Origin: Diphasiastrum complanatum
Lineage: Eukaryota > Streptophyta > Lycopodiopsida > Lycopodiales > Lycopodiaceae
Assembly (NCBI GenBank): GCA_029204225.1
Contig: CM055100.1
Coordinates: 34,708,645-34,772,644, forward strand
Direction: 5' to 3'
DNA: 64,000 nucleotides
The notes beneath the pieces were generated by a model, which was given only the letters and a program-made list of their open reading frames with translations, made no database searches and was not told where the DNA came from. Position 1 is the first letter of the stretch. The number at the start of each line of letters is the position of its first letter. The position numbers and the translations under genes are program-made. Below, in pieces: positions 34,218 through 45,659 of this stretch.

Positions 34218-34853
34218 TGTGAAAGATTCAACTAGTTTTATCACATTTTGCAATATTTTCATATTTGACATATTGAGGCCAAAACTTGTTTTAGACTTAG
34301 AGGTTGACTTTTCAAAGTTCATTAGTCTAAATTTCATTTGAATAAACACTTTTTGAAAGTGTGGGAAAGATAGAATGTGAGTTTGAGAAGATTCAATTTG
34401 AATGAATCTAGACCCAAAATTAGTAGGGTTAGCGTTTTGGTGGGAAAGCCAAGTGGCCAAATAGGGTTTGGACCTGTTATAAAAGGATGTAACTCGTGGA
34501 GAGAGTCATCTTCTCTCTTCTCTATCTCATTTCATGCTTATACATGGTTCTCTTGGGTTCTACTATCCATTGGTGCACTAACTTGGTGATTGCTTGCAAT
34601 TCTATGTGTAGAATGATCTATGTTTGCTATTTTTGGATCCACACGTGTGAAATACAGTAGCTTGCTGGTTTTGTACGGACAGCAACAATACATAATCATT
34701 TCATTCAAGTTTGATCAAGTTCTATTAGTGTTTGCATCTCAAATTGTGTGTAGATGCTGATTTTTCTACATTGGTGAGATTGGTAGTGTATTTCTCTTTC
34801 TAACCAAAAATCATTCAAGTAGATTGGATCTTAAGGATATGAAATCTTTCACA
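34218..34853 (+). repeat. LTR-A, 5' LTR of a plus-strand element
   Basis: 636 bp, TGTGAAAGATTC to GAAATCTTTCACA (inverted terminal repeat). It is the cleanest LTR-A copy in the window. TATAAAA lies at 34478-34484, then a short CT-rich stretch, ATTTCATGCTTATACATGG, and CACACGTGTG at 34640-34649. Confidence 0.95.
34478..34484 (+). promoter_or_regulatory. LTR TATA box
   Basis: TATAAAA, about 260 bp from the LTR start and conserved in position in other LTR-A copies. It is the probable core promoter of the element. Confidence 0.7.
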
Positions 34854-34865
34854 TGGTATCAGAGC
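34854..34865 (+). promoter_or_regulatory. Primer binding site (tRNA-iMet)
   Basis: TGGTATCAGAGC directly after the LTR end, complementary to initiator tRNA-Met. Confidence 0.94.
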
Positions 34866-35454
34866 TTGTGTTTTAGGTAATGAAGGAGGAAATCAGATTT
34901 ATCAATGATTTGGTGAAGATATCAAGTCTAGAGCATGCTAGAGAGGATTCTACACCAAAATCGGATTTTTTTGCTTTTGTAGATTGGATCTTTTGTAGAT
35001 CAAAATACTAAATAGGTCAATATACTTGTTCAATTCCAATTTTTTAATTCACATACTAGATTTGGCCGATTTTTGGATCATTGGTTCAGCCTAAGTGGTG
35101 GCTTATAGATTGCATATCAAATTTTCAGCATTTGCATGTAGATTTGGAATAGTCAATTTTTTGTGATTTTGTCAAAACCCTAATTTTGATTGGATCTCTA
35201 GATAGTGAGGTCTTTGGACTTCATTTGAGTGTGTTTCAATCTTAGGAAGTGGCAAAAGGCATTGGATTGAGGATAGATCATAGGTTGATCAAGATTCCAT
35301 GATTCTATGTGTTGATTTGCTTGGATAAGTGCTAGAAAAGAATTTGTGAGATAGTTTCAAATCTTGGTGATTTCTTTTGAAAGCATTTGTTGTTGTTCAA
35401 AGGAGTGCTTTGTGCATTGAAGCAGGTTGAAACAGAAGATCAGGTCATTGCTAC

Positions 35455-36461
35455 ATGGCAACCTCAATTGGAGTCATGTTGGAAGCCAATGATAGGCTTA
35501 CCTCAAGTAACTATTCATTGTGGAAAGTGAGGATGGAGTCACTTCTTGAGATGAATGATGTTTTGGATATTGTTGTAGGCTTGGAGGAGAGACCAAAACA
35601 CAACAAGATCAATTGAGGTATGACAAGAGGACCAAGAAGGCTCTACACATGATAAAGATGAATGTTACCAATGAACTTCTCAAGGAAGTTGGTAAGTGCA
35701 GATCATCTTTGGAAGCTTGGAATTCATTGAAGAAGCTTTATGAATCCAAGTCTACTTCTAGAGTGTTGACTCTAAGAAGGCAAATCTTTTCTTGTTTGCA
35801 AAAGAATGCAGAAAGTCCAAGTACTTTTGTTTTGAGAATGAAAGCATTGGTTGATGAGTTAGCTTGCATAGATGAAAGCATTAAGGAAGGAGAGCTTATT
35901 CAACTGATACTTAATGGCTTGTTGGATGCTCATGCTAACATTGTTCAAAGTATTGCTATTCAAAAGACTTTGCCAAGTCTGATGGATCTTCAAGAGATCT
36001 TGATCAATGAGGAATATAGGCTTCAAGCAAGAGGTGGATCTACATCGACACTTCAAGATGATGCTATGTTCACAAAGGGCAAATTCAAGGGCAAAACCAA
36101 AAGCAAGTGGTCTAAAGGGCAAGATCAAGTGGATGCTTCTTCAAGTGGCAAAAAGAAGGATAGATCAAAGCTCAAGTGCTTCTATTGTGGCATCAAATGA
36201 CACTTTGCAAGTGAGTGCTACAAGAAGAAGAGAGATCAAGGAGACAAGCAAGGTAATCTTACTCTTGATGAGGATGGTTTGGATGTTCAAGATGCAAATG
36301 ATGATGCTTTTGTGATGTCTTCATGTATGCTTGCTAATGATGGAGATCTAGATCCTTGGTGGATTGATAGTGGAGCAAGTTCACACATGACCTTTTACAA
36401 AGAGTACTTCACTTCTTTGTTTCATCAAGTGACTTCTCAATATGTTAATGATAGCTTTTGA
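35455..36461 (+). pseudogene. Copia gag and protease start (LTR-A element)
   Basis: ATG at 35455 (MATSIGVMLEANDRLTSSNY). After a frameshift near 35610, a 195-residue frame has NSLKKLYESKSTSRVLTL and GELIQLILNGLLDAHANI. The zinc knuckle CFYCGIK-stop-HFASEC has a stop (TGA) in place of glycine at about 36198. The protease active site WWIDSGASSHMTF lies near 36358. The element ends abruptly near 36461, so integrase to 3' LTR are missing. Confidence 0.88.
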
Positions 36462-37880
36462 TAGCTCTTTGGTGGATAGATGCATGCTTGTTTGCTCTTG
36501 CCTTGAAGATTGTGAAGATAGATTGGTAGCCACAATCCAGCGATAATTTCATGAGCAATCAGACACTCCTTAGAAGATCAATCACATGCTTTTGGCTGTT
36601 CTCACATGTGTGAAAAGTACACAACAAATGTAAGAATCTGGTCAATTCTGATTTGTTTCAAATGAAGTGGACACCACAATTGTTGTTTCCTAATTTGTGG
36701 CAACATAGTGAACTGTAACCAGGTCAAAAATTTGTAGCCTCGACAAAATCCCGATCCAATTTCAAGAACGACTGAAATGGTGGCTCTCTTCTAATTGATT
36801 ATGGTGAGCTCACCAACGCACTAGCTTAGACGACCTGAATCAATAGCAAATAGCAGGAAGAAGGGGAGAGCAAGCAAGGAGACGAAGAGACAAGAGAGAG
36901 AATTGATACATTTTGAGAAAACTAAAATAATATCAACTGCATTTTGAAAGCACTAAAGGAAAAAGAGCATGATAATTGCTATAAGTTGTTGTGGCGTTGC
37001 CACATCAACATTTTTCAACGATTATGATACCCATGCTAGGAGTAGGGCCAAAAAATTACCAAAAATTGCATTTTAGAAAAACTAAAAATTAAAAAAACTC
37101 ATTCTGATGCTCAAACTCTCCTGTTAGTGACACCTCAACTTTTACTATAAATCATCACAATAGCTTATCGTTACTATAGCAAAGCTAAAATGGTAACTAC
37201 GATGCCACAGTTCCAAGACAAGTGAGATTTGAAAACAACTAAGGGCCATTTCACGCTACACTGCCCGGCAAGTCCAAAGTTTAAAATGGAGCTCTGCCAT
37301 TGGTCCATGGAGAAAAAATGGGCCTTCCACCCTTTCACACTAACAAGCACTTGCCACTATGTGGCATATGACATGGCAAGGACTCACTGCCACGTAGGGG
37401 CAACTCAAAGTCAGTTTTTGGGCCAGCCAATGTCCCACTAGCATGTTGAGCTTCCACTGACATGTTGGCCTACATTTTGAAGTTTTTTTAACCCTTCGAT
37501 GCCAACATTTCTTTCAATCAAATGGATTTCAATTTTGACCTCACCAATAAAGGTGATTGCTTGAAAACAAAAACTTAGAGCACCCTTCAACATGAAAAGT
37601 TTCATACTTTCACTTTAAAACACAAGACCTTAATAAAATGGACCAATTATATGTCAAGATTCAAATGGGCCAATCATATTGTAGCCTTTCATTTAACACT
37701 TACCATCCAAATGTGAAATAGGAGTGATATATTGAAGAAACTTTCTGTTTTTATTAATAAAAGATGGGGAAACCTATCAGAGTACAAAGGAATGCATGTA
37801 GAAAGTGTAAAGGCCATAAAGCGAATTGAGATATTATACATCAACTATAACAATGCAACAATCACACAAAGTAGCTATTA
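36462..37880. other. Mostly unrecognised; LTR-C-like piece at about 36570-36620
   Basis: Near 36577-36625 the sequence matches LTR-C (CACATGCTTTTGGCTGT ... CACATGTGTGAAAAGTACAC). The rest, including the 70-residue frame at 37229-37441, shows nothing recognisable. Confidence 0.45.
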
Positions 37881-38322
37881 ATAGCCTACTGCTTGATGCA
37901 AGTCGCTAGCTAAGATAGTTGGAAGTTTAGGTAGTGCAGGAAGCTGTGAAACAACCGTTCCTGCAATTACGACACGTCGAAGTATTGCAAGTGCCTGAGT
38001 GCGTTGTAAAGTGGTAGAAACGCGTTGACGAAAATAAGATGTAATGATAGATAAAGGTGAGCCAAGCACCAGCACCAGGGCCTGCACAAGACAGAAGGCG
38101 AGCTCGAGTCTCATCAAAAGGTGAATCACTGAGAAGCTGAGTGAAAGCATGTGAGTGGAACTGCTCCAAAAGATACTTTTGAAAATGAGCCCGCTGATGG
38201 CTAAGCAAAATTTCAAAGGGAGGCAAAGAAGCTCGCATAGGTGGAGGGAGGAGATCCTTGGCCGCACGAAGATGTTGTTGGAAAGGAAGAATGCATGTTT
38301 CCACATGAGCTATTGTTTCCAT
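37880..38322 (-). pseudogene. Degenerate ORF with AGPGAGAWL motif
   Basis: Frame 38322-37927 reads LSDSPFDETRARLLSCAGPG then AGAWL; the following part (TSYFRQRVSTTLQ) is in the other frame, so one frameshift is present. The R-L-x-S-C-x-G-P-G-A-G-A-W-L pattern resembles a segment of retroelement-associated proteins that I recall from plants and algae, but I cannot name it firmly. It lies about 550 bp upstream of the F-box gene, on the opposite strand. Confidence 0.3.
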
Positions 38323-38449
38323 TGCTCGTCAACTCATTTGCCAAGATTCAAAAAATGGGTGACAAGTGAAAGGGCTAGGCAGTGCTCAGAAAAGCCGACA
38401 AACTATAGATAGGAATGAAACCGACAAGTTTTCTTAAAAATTGGCATCA

Positions 38450-38866
38450 TAAAATACTTGACGAGTTTTTTTCAAGCATATATAAGTAAAATAAAATGCA
38501 AGTTTTTTGAGGATAACTCAAAAGAGGTTTCCCGAGCACCGGGGCTAGGCAAAGCGACGACCTGACTGTTGTGTGAGGCAAAGGGACTTGCCTGTAACGT
38601 GAAACTACCCTAATTTACGTTGCATTGAATATTGCACATTTTTTATTCAAAAAATTTGTGATAAGGCTTTTTGTCAACGATATTTGATCTTTTTGTGATT
38701 TATGATGTCCTCATAGGAAGGAAGAGACGGGGGTCCTCATATGTGCGGCGGATGGAGTTTCGAACTCGTGACGTTCAACTGAGAAAGGGAAGTCCTTGCT
38801 TTCTTCAGCTTTCCTGAATAATTTTTGCTTCTGTTCAGATGTTCGAGTAATCGGTGAGATCTAGCT
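38450..38866 (+). promoter_or_regulatory. Presumed promoter and 5' UTR of the F-box gene
   Basis: The interval between the degenerate minus-strand ORF and the F-box ATG. I see no strong TATA box. The sequence upstream of the ATG (GAGATCTAGCTATGG) has G at +4. The extent of the promoter is inferred. Confidence 0.3.
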
Positions 38867-40342
38867 ATGGAGGATGAAGCCATCAGAAATCAGAGCTCGC
38901 ATCTGTTGCAAGGGAGGCTGATTGCAGGCGAAAACGATTCCGTTTCTCTCAGCTTTTCTTCAGATGCACCAATGAAGACCCATAGCAGCAATGAAGCATC
39001 ACCCAGTTCTGCGGAGGCATGTATTTCAGGCTCAATGCTACAAATGTCCCTCATTCCGGAAGAATCACGCATTTCTATACACAATTCTGCTCAAAGCAAG
39101 CAGATTAGATCAACTTTTATGGATTCTGAAAATGGTTACTCCTTTTCGGATCCGAACACAAAGACAAACCCTAAAGCCAGAGCGACACATGCTACAACCC
39201 TAGATCTAGGGTGTGATCGAGACTCGGTTGTAGATTATCTGAAGTCCTTTCAGCTGCGTTCTGGGACATATGAGGAGCCAATGGATGAGGTTTTATGGAG
39301 CAATTTGCCTGATCATCTCTTCGATGCGATCCTTGCGTGTTTGCCCATCACCAGCATTTTAAAAATGAGAAGTGTGTGCAAAAAATGGAATTGGATAATT
39401 TCATCTGCTGCATTCTTGCAAGTGTGTTCCAGGCTTTCCCCCAGACGGCCATTTTTCCTCATGTTTGCAGACCACTTTCGTCACAAAGTAGGTGCAGCGT
39501 ACGATGTTGAGCTGAATAAGTGGCATATTATACCCTTGTCAAATTTTCTTCAGTGTCAACCGCTGGACTCCTTCAATGTTCTGGCAACAGATGGAGGGCT
39601 TTTCTGTCTTGAAGGTACAGGAATTCAGAGTGGGTCCATTTTTGTCTCAAATCCCATGACGCGCTACCAAAGGAAACTTCCTCCCATGCTGTTCATGAAA
39701 TCTCCTTACGTAGTTGGTATGGTGGTGGACAGATATGGGGAAGGGTATAAAATTTTGGTAGCTCAGGATGGAGATTGCTTATTGTCACAGGTTTATGATT
39801 CCAAGAGCAATGCATGGAAGATGACAGGTACTCTTCAGAGAAGGACTGCCCTAGTATCAGGAGCTGCCTTCCACAAAGGATTGCTCTATTGCATAACTTT
39901 TGGACCAGATGGTGTACTTGCTTTTGATTTGGAGCATGGCACCTGGCATGAAAGTAATCCAGTCATGCCATCATTTCTAACATGCCCACAACTTCTTGAA
40001 AACCGCGGGGAGCTGATGATGATAGGAGGTATCGAAGAATTTGGTGCTTTGAAAGGTGTTCATTTTTGGCGGTGGATTCCAGGCACGCAGTACTGGTTAG
40101 AGGTGAAAAGAGTACCTGAGACATTATTTAAGAGGTTTTTCAATTCGTCTTCAGGACACTTCCTGTGTGTTGCTCACAGTGATCAAGTTTGCTTTCATGA
40201 TTACCATTACCCTCATGTGCTAATGTACAACTTCGTTAGGGATGCATGGAGCTGGTTACCAAGCTGCTCGCTCACTCGAGATATGGAAGCTCAGAGCGTC
40301 CTTGGTTTTGCTTTTGAGCCCAGGCTGGATGCTTCAGTATAG
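38867..40342 (+). CDS. F-box protein with propeller-like C-terminus
   Basis: An intact 491-residue single-exon frame. Residues 1-135 are serine-rich and low in known motifs. The F-box lies at about 141-188 (WSNLPDHLFDAILACLP; MRSVCKKWNWIIS), the SKP1-binding part of SCF ubiquitin ligases. Residues 195-491 show kelch/FBA-like spacing (YDVELNKWHIIPL; VSNPMTRYQRKLPPM; VYDSKSNAWKMTGTL; AFDLEHGTWHES), suggesting a beta-propeller substrate receptor. It resembles plant F-box/kelch proteins of the At5g15710 type by general layout; the substrate is unknown. The first ATG is chosen: it is in frame, followed by no earlier stop, with good context. Codon usage and lack of TE motifs set it apart from its neighbours. 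Likely nuclear or cytosolic. Confidence 0.9.
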   Translation: MEDEAIRNQSSHLLQGRLIAGENDSVSLSFSSDAPMKTHSSNEASPSSAEACISGSMLQMSLIPEESRISIHNSAQSKQIRSTFMDSENGYSFSDPNTKTNPKARATHATTLDLGCDRDSVVDYLKSFQLRSGTYEEPMDEVLWSNLPDHLFDAILACLPITSILKMRSVCKKWNWIISSAAFLQVCSRLSPRRPFFLMFADHFRHKVGAAYDVELNKWHIIPLSNFLQCQPLDSFNVLATDGGLFCLEGTGIQSGSIFVSNPMTRYQRKLPPMLFMKSPYVVGMVVDRYGEGYKILVAQDGDCLLSQVYDSKSNAWKMTGTLQRRTALVSGAAFHKGLLYCITFGPDGVLAFDLEHGTWHESNPVMPSFLTCPQLLENRGELMMIGGIEEFGALKGVHFWRWIPGTQYWLEVKRVPETLFKRFFNSSSGHFLCVAHSDQVCFHDYHYPHVLMYNFVRDAWSWLPSCSLTRDMEAQSVLGFAFEPRLDASV

Positions 40343-41330
40343 AATTCATGCAAATTTTGACACTTTCCCTGAAAGCCATGTCTTTATGACAATCTATTTC
40401 AGGGTAAGTTCCATCCTGTGGGTTATTCATGTTTAGGCCCTTTCACAACTCAGGGACACTTTTATGGAGCCCATAGTAGAATGTGTTTCTGACTTTTTTG
40501 AACAAGTTTAATATCACAGTTTGGGATTGGTGGTTTGCAAACTTTGCTGCATGGTAAGTTGTACAATAATGTCAGTATAATAATTTTCAAACCTAAGATT
40601 GAGCATCAGTTATCTCATAGGGTTTTTAGATACATATTGTATACCTCCATCAGTTGCCAAGTTTTGTTGACATGTGAGAGGAAATTAGTGTCTGCTTTCT
40701 ACTATCCATAGCCCCTTAACTGTCTTAACTGTAAGGTTGCTAGTGTTATCTGCTTCCAGGTGTGGGCATGTTGAATAGTGAAATGTAAGCCCCTCTTGTT
40801 GCCTTTTTCCTAGATGGTAGTGTTTTCAGACCAGATATAGATCGTCTCTTATGAGGGAACTTAGACAAAGCATATGATTTGGTTAGTTGTCACTATAAGA
40901 ACCTATAGTGCATGAATATATATGTAAGGAAAGCAAGTTGACGAGGAGAGCAGACAGACAGTCGGTTGCAGTAAGTGCTCAATTAAAGAAAAGGGAAAAG
41001 TAAACATAAGCAAAATACGAAAGGAAAATTAGTTATAATCTCCCATATAGAAATTACGTGAGATGGGAATGTAGCACTGGAGTTTTGAATCACCATCTTT
41101 CCGACAAGGGAAATCTCGGTCACAGTGAGCGGATAGAGGTCCCGACTCAGTGGACATAGCTTTCATCGAGTTGAGAGTGGACTAGAGGCCTATAGGGAAG
41201 ATGCCTTGTTTGAAATAGAGTGCACTGCATCTATGCTTGAAGTCAATGAGCACGACGACCCTTCTCTGTGTAGAGAATGCACATAAAGTCAACACATGAG
41301 AACTGCCTGCCCCCTTTTATTATAGGAAGT
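40343..41330. other. 3' flank of the F-box gene
   Basis: It holds the presumed 3' UTR. A CAGGGTAAGT donor-like site near 40400 hints at a possible 3' UTR intron. No other ORF or repeat is recognised. Confidence 0.4.
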
Positions 41331-41640
41331 GCTTTGGTGCCAGCTTGGAGTTAGAAGAACACTGGAGGTCGGCCAGCATAAACGGCCCTCTCTTTTGTGG
41401 GAAATGGCACATAGATGCAAACATATGTGGCCTAATGCAAAATTTGTCATTGAAAGATGTCAGATACTGCATAACTTTTATTGATGAATACTTCAGACGA
41501 ATAGGTGTATATGTCATCCCGCATAAATCAGAGGCATTTAACCTTTTCAGAACATTCAAGGAGCATGCAAATAAGGAGACTGGTCCCTGAGGTCAGATAA
41601 CGGTGGAGAGTATATCTCAACCAAATATGTTTGGAGATAT
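41330..41640 (+). pseudogene. Copia integrase fragment
   Basis: Frame 41345-41590 has GLMQNLSLKDVRYCITFIDE and KSEAFNLFRTFKEHANKETG, then after a TGA a shifted RSDNGGEYISTKY. It is homologous to the block in the chimeric LTR at 504-657. Truncated at both ends. Confidence 0.8.
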
Positions 41641-41819
41641 TAAAACCAATAATAGGATAAAAAATGAGATCAGAGACATTATTGAAAGCACTTTTTGATC
41701 TGAAAGACACTTAATATAAATCTTATTCTATGGTTTCTTTATATGAATGCAACACATTTCATTCCATGGGCATGTGTTTATTGTGTTGATCTGTCGCAAC
41801 ATTTTATGAGCCCTTACCA

Positions 41820-42040
41820 TTCACATCTCGCACATCACACCAAGGCACGGTGGTGGGCAGTTTGTCATGGTCAAAGACCCCCCACCATGCCTTGGTGTGA
41901 TTTGCATGCCAAGGCATGGTGGGGGGCAGTTTGACCAGGTCAAAGCCATCGTGCCTTTGCGTGATTTGCACACAGAGGTGTAGTGGCGAGATCTTTGACT
42001 TGGTCAAACTGCCCCCCATCGCGCCTTGGTGTGTATTGAG
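41820..42040. repeat. Palindromic repeats (CACCAAGGCACGGTGG)
   Basis: Four or five short segments recur in alternating orientation: CCAAGGCACGGTGG and CCACCATGCCTTGG arms, with GGTCAAAGA and GGGCAGTTTGACC between them. They make long imperfect hairpins. A transposon subterminal repeat is a plausible explanation. Confidence 0.7.
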
Positions 42041-42150
42041 TTTTTCTACTCAACTCAATGTCCTTGGCAAGACTCTGTCACATGGCCTCCATGCAATCCC
42101 ATTTATGATAACACTATCTCTAGATTTATGATGCTAACATCTGCTCTTAA

Positions 42151-43260
42151 TTAGTTGCAATGCAAGATGTGTTTGTGTCGCCCACTTGCAGACATACAAT
42201 ATATGCAAAAATGGTTTACATTTGCACCAAGCCTGCAAACAAACATGCATTTTAAGGTTCTCAAATCAGTAGTTAAGTGCCATTCTACCATAAAGCTTTC
42301 CCTATCAACACTTAGCAATTCATCTCCATTTTGCGCAAGAATTACCTTAGATATATTGCATATTTCAAAAAGCCACTTCAACACATCGTGAGTCTCTTTA
42401 TGAACTTCAAATGTAGCTATCCATATATGATTTTCTGATTGCACACTAAATTCATTGGATTGACTTTCATTTGACTGTTGCAATGCTTAGTTCATCAACG
42501 TGATTGTGACACGTTCAAGTTTGCAACCTTTTATGATCTCCGCTTCATTTCTTAGTAACAAATATAACTTTGCCTCCACAATTTGCAACACAAAATTCTC
42601 GTAATGAACACATACAAAAGAATTTTCACTGAAGAGAAATAGAAAAATTAAAATTAAAATTTACGTAAAACAATCTCACTCTCTCTTTTAACATCGTAAT
42701 GTCGTATCATCATCGCTTGGACCTATTCCAGATCCAAAAACATATTGTTATTTTGGTGATAATGAAAATGAATGATAGCTCTCTTTTTCTTGTTGGATAT
42801 TGTAAAAGTATCCTCAATATACAAGAATTCTCCTAATTTAGTTTGTAAAATCAAATCGCATTCTCGTTTTGTAGATTCAAACAATTTGTAAGCAAATAAC
42901 ATTTGATGTCGTTTCAATCCCTTTTTGTCAGAATTTTTCATAAATTTTTTTTGAGGCTCTATAACCTTTTCGATTCACACCTCATGCATAAACTCTCTCT
43001 TTACTATTTGGATTCGGCTTGAATTTGTTAGCAAGTCTTTTTGCAATCTATAAACGAAGTGCATTAAATCTATACCCTTCTTTATTCATGCTTTCATTGT
43101 CTAGCAACACATTAACTTTGTAGCACTCTACCACCTTGGTTGACAACTCGCAAACCCAAGGATTAACCGTGTCTACACTTGATTAGGCACTACATGGTCT
43201 CATCACGTCCTTTGTACTAAAAAATTGAATGATTGGCATCTAACTTGCATCGTTAAAGGA
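42151..43260 (-). pseudogene. Decayed coding region, transposase-like
   Basis: The best frame (110 residues, 42483-42151) reads EWHLTTDLRTLKCMFVCRLG then HFCIYCMSASGRHKH, a pattern of zinc-binding residues seen in some transposase-derived proteins. Further minus-strand frames near 42723-42941 and 43050-43110 (ESMNKEGYRFNALRL) look protein-like but are broken. It is flanked by palindromes at 41820-42040 and 43336-43373. The family is not identified. Confidence 0.35.
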
Positions 43261-43335
43261 CTACTTGTGTTTTTTACACTCATGTTCAGCAACGTCTTTG
43301 TTATCAATAGACCCTTGGTGCAACTAATTGAACAA

Positions 43336-43373
43336 CCTCACACCCCACCAAGGTTCAAACTATGGTGGGGTGT
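43336..43373. repeat. Hairpin CACACCCCACC / GGTGGGGTGTG
   Basis: An inverted repeat with arms of about 11 bp and a 15-base loop, directly left of a long CT-rich tract. Confidence 0.75.
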
Positions 43374-43375
43374 GT

Positions 43376-43565
43376 TTTTGCTTCTTCTTCTTCCTTCTTC
43401 TTCTTCCTCTTCTTCCTTCTTCTCCTTCCTCTTCTTCCTTCTTCTCCTTCCTCTTCTTCTTCTCTCTCTCCTTCTTCCTCTTCCTCTTCCCCTCTTGCTT
43501 CCTGCTTCCCCCTTCCGCTTCTGATGTCCCGTGTCCCTCTTCCCTCTCCCCTCCCTTCTTCTTTT

Positions 43566-43656
<91 letters not shown>
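43376..43656. repeat. CT-rich tract ending in (TC)n
   Basis: Imperfect CTT/CTTC repeats to about 43567, then about 88 bp of pure TC (43568-43656). The frames across it are low-complexity artefacts. Confidence 0.95.
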
Positions 43657-43659
<3 letters not shown>

Positions 43660-43897
43660 CAACCATGTTGTTCAAGAACTCTTTTGTGAATCTCATAAGT
43701 CTTTTACTAGCACCACCACCTAGTGTCAAAACTTCCAGTTTGCATTTCTTTGTATTTCCTTTTGATGTGTCATCTGCTGAAAGTCTACACTTTTTATTGT
43801 AATCCATATAATGTCTAATGTTTGAAGATTGCAATTCTTCAACCTTTGTGACAGAACTGGCGAGCTCTATTTTTAGATCAATTATCTCTTTAGACAA
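43655..43897 (-). other. Possible coding remnant, coiled coil
   Basis: An 80-residue frame on the minus strand (KEIIDLKIELASSVTKVEEL) with heptad-like leucine/isoleucine spacing. It may be the N-terminal part of the region at 42151-43260, split by the CT tract. Low confidence. Confidence 0.25.
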
Positions 43898-43899
43898 TG

Positions 43900-44740
43900 T
43901 CTTATTTCTTGCAATGATTTTAAACTCTCATTCATATTCAAGATATGAACGTTTGCACTATTTTGCAATGTTTCAGCTTGAATTCTTTGAGAATCCATAG
44001 CTCTACAATAGCCAAGAAGTCCATTAGCACCATCACCAAAGAACCTTTACAAACTATGTACATCACAAAACTAAAGAGGAATATTTGACAATAGATTAGG
44101 TGGATGCAAATCACCTCTTACCCAGATCGATATTTTTCCTGCCTTCTAACCTCTAATAATACATTTCATATGAGTTTAAGTTAACATCCCATGTAGCTTT
44201 GGTTGTAGAATAGTCCTTATCTAATTTTACATGCAAGTAATATTTTGTTCCCATCTTGAAGATGTCCAAGGTTAAAAATTTTTGTTGTCAAACTTTGATA
44301 TATTCTCTAATCCAAAAGATAATGTTATCCTAAAACAAATTTGGCATAATGTTGGGTTGAAGTATGCATGTGAAATGAGCATCTATAAGATTCTTAGGCA
44401 TTAAATGGAGCCTATAGTACTATGTCATGCCTAGGGCCCAAGTGTTGCAGTATTGCAATGACAAGACAATGAAAGGCCTTATCCTATTGTAAGGCTATCC
44501 TAGTTACACTTTGTGTGTTACCGAGTGTAGTCTATGCAATAAATCTACAAAAGTCTATGAAAATAGGACCTACAGTTAACTCTTAAATCATACTCACCCT
44601 ATGTGATAACCCAAGGTAAAGATGTCACATAGGATGGATTAGCACTAGACCAATTATTAATAAGAAACTTGTTTAGGCAAGGAAGAGGCTCTTTCTGAGT
44701 AAAAAAAGAGCCCTAATGCTTTTGTTATGATATTTTAATC
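43900..44740. other. No recognisable gene
   Basis: AT-rich, with no ORF above about 60 residues and no repeat seen. Confidence 0.45.
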
Positions 44741-44746
44741 TACAAT

Positions 44747-45540
44747 ATGACTCTTAAGGAGCATATAAATCACATCAAGATTGTCTTGCAAATTCTCATA
44801 AGAAAAAAACTTTTTGCTAGGGAATCCAAATGTGAATTCTTTAAGTATGAACTGGTATATCTTGGTTATAAGAGCATCCCAAAAGGGTTAAAGATAGACA
44901 AAGATAAAATCAAGACAATGCTTGGCCGATACTGAAAATGGTTAGAGAAGTTAAATATTTTCTTGATTTTATAGTATTCTTTCATATGTCTATAGAAGAT
45001 TATGCGAAAGTTGTAGAGCTCCTTAATAATTTGACAAAAGATAGAACTAATAAGAAAAGAAGAGAGGTCAACTTAGTTTGTCTATTGAGTGAAATGAGAA
45101 ATTGAAGCAATGTTTTGAGAAGCTCAAAAGAATGGTGGTTTCAGCTCCTGTTTACAGATCACAAGTGTTATAATCGATGCAAGTGATTCAACTATAGGAG
45201 CTGTTCTTTTGCAAAATGATAGATCGATAGCGTTTGAGAGCAAGAAACTTACTAGACCTCGGTTGCATTATACAACTCAAGAAAATGAGTTATTTGCTAT
45301 GATTTATGCACTTAAACTAGGAGGCATTACCTTTATGGCAGTCATTGTATAGTGAATATAGATCACCAGCCTCTAAAATACTTTTGCAATCAACGTGATT
45401 TGAGAAGTCATACAGCTGGTGCGCTGAGCTTATGCAAGAAATTGATCATGAGATCTGATATGTCAAAGGTATCTCTAACTAGGTTGTAGACACTCTTAGT
45501 TGGATTGCTGAATTAAATGAACTTTCATATATTCAGATTT
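44747..45540 (+). pseudogene. Gypsy reverse transcriptase C-part and RNase H
   Basis: Frame 44747-44935 carries LFARESKCEFFKYELVYLGY, the RT thumb region. After stops come RNase H pieces: FESKKLTRPRLHYTTQENEL, RHYLYGSHCIVNIDHQPLKY and the tail VVDTLSWIAELNEL. Many stops; it is an old copy, different from the gypsy at 18963. Confidence 0.8.
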
Positions 45541-45659
45541 CTATATATCTATATCTTTAGTTGAGAGAAAAGTGTAAAATAGATTCTCATTCGAAATAAA
45601 AAAATTTGCGGACCAGGGAATAATTGTTAAAAATATCACTTCTAACTTGATGTACCTTG

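Noticed and set aside
21716-36461. LTR-A with gag at 34218-36461 and LTR-A with pol at 21716-24146 as the two halves of one element split by inversion
   Set aside because: The LTRs are similar, but the flanking 5-mers (AGTTT versus the complement of TGAGT) do not form a target duplication and integrase is missing from both.
43225-43802. Ser/Pro/Leu-rich frames over the CT tract
   Set aside because: Low-complexity translation of a CT-rich repeat.
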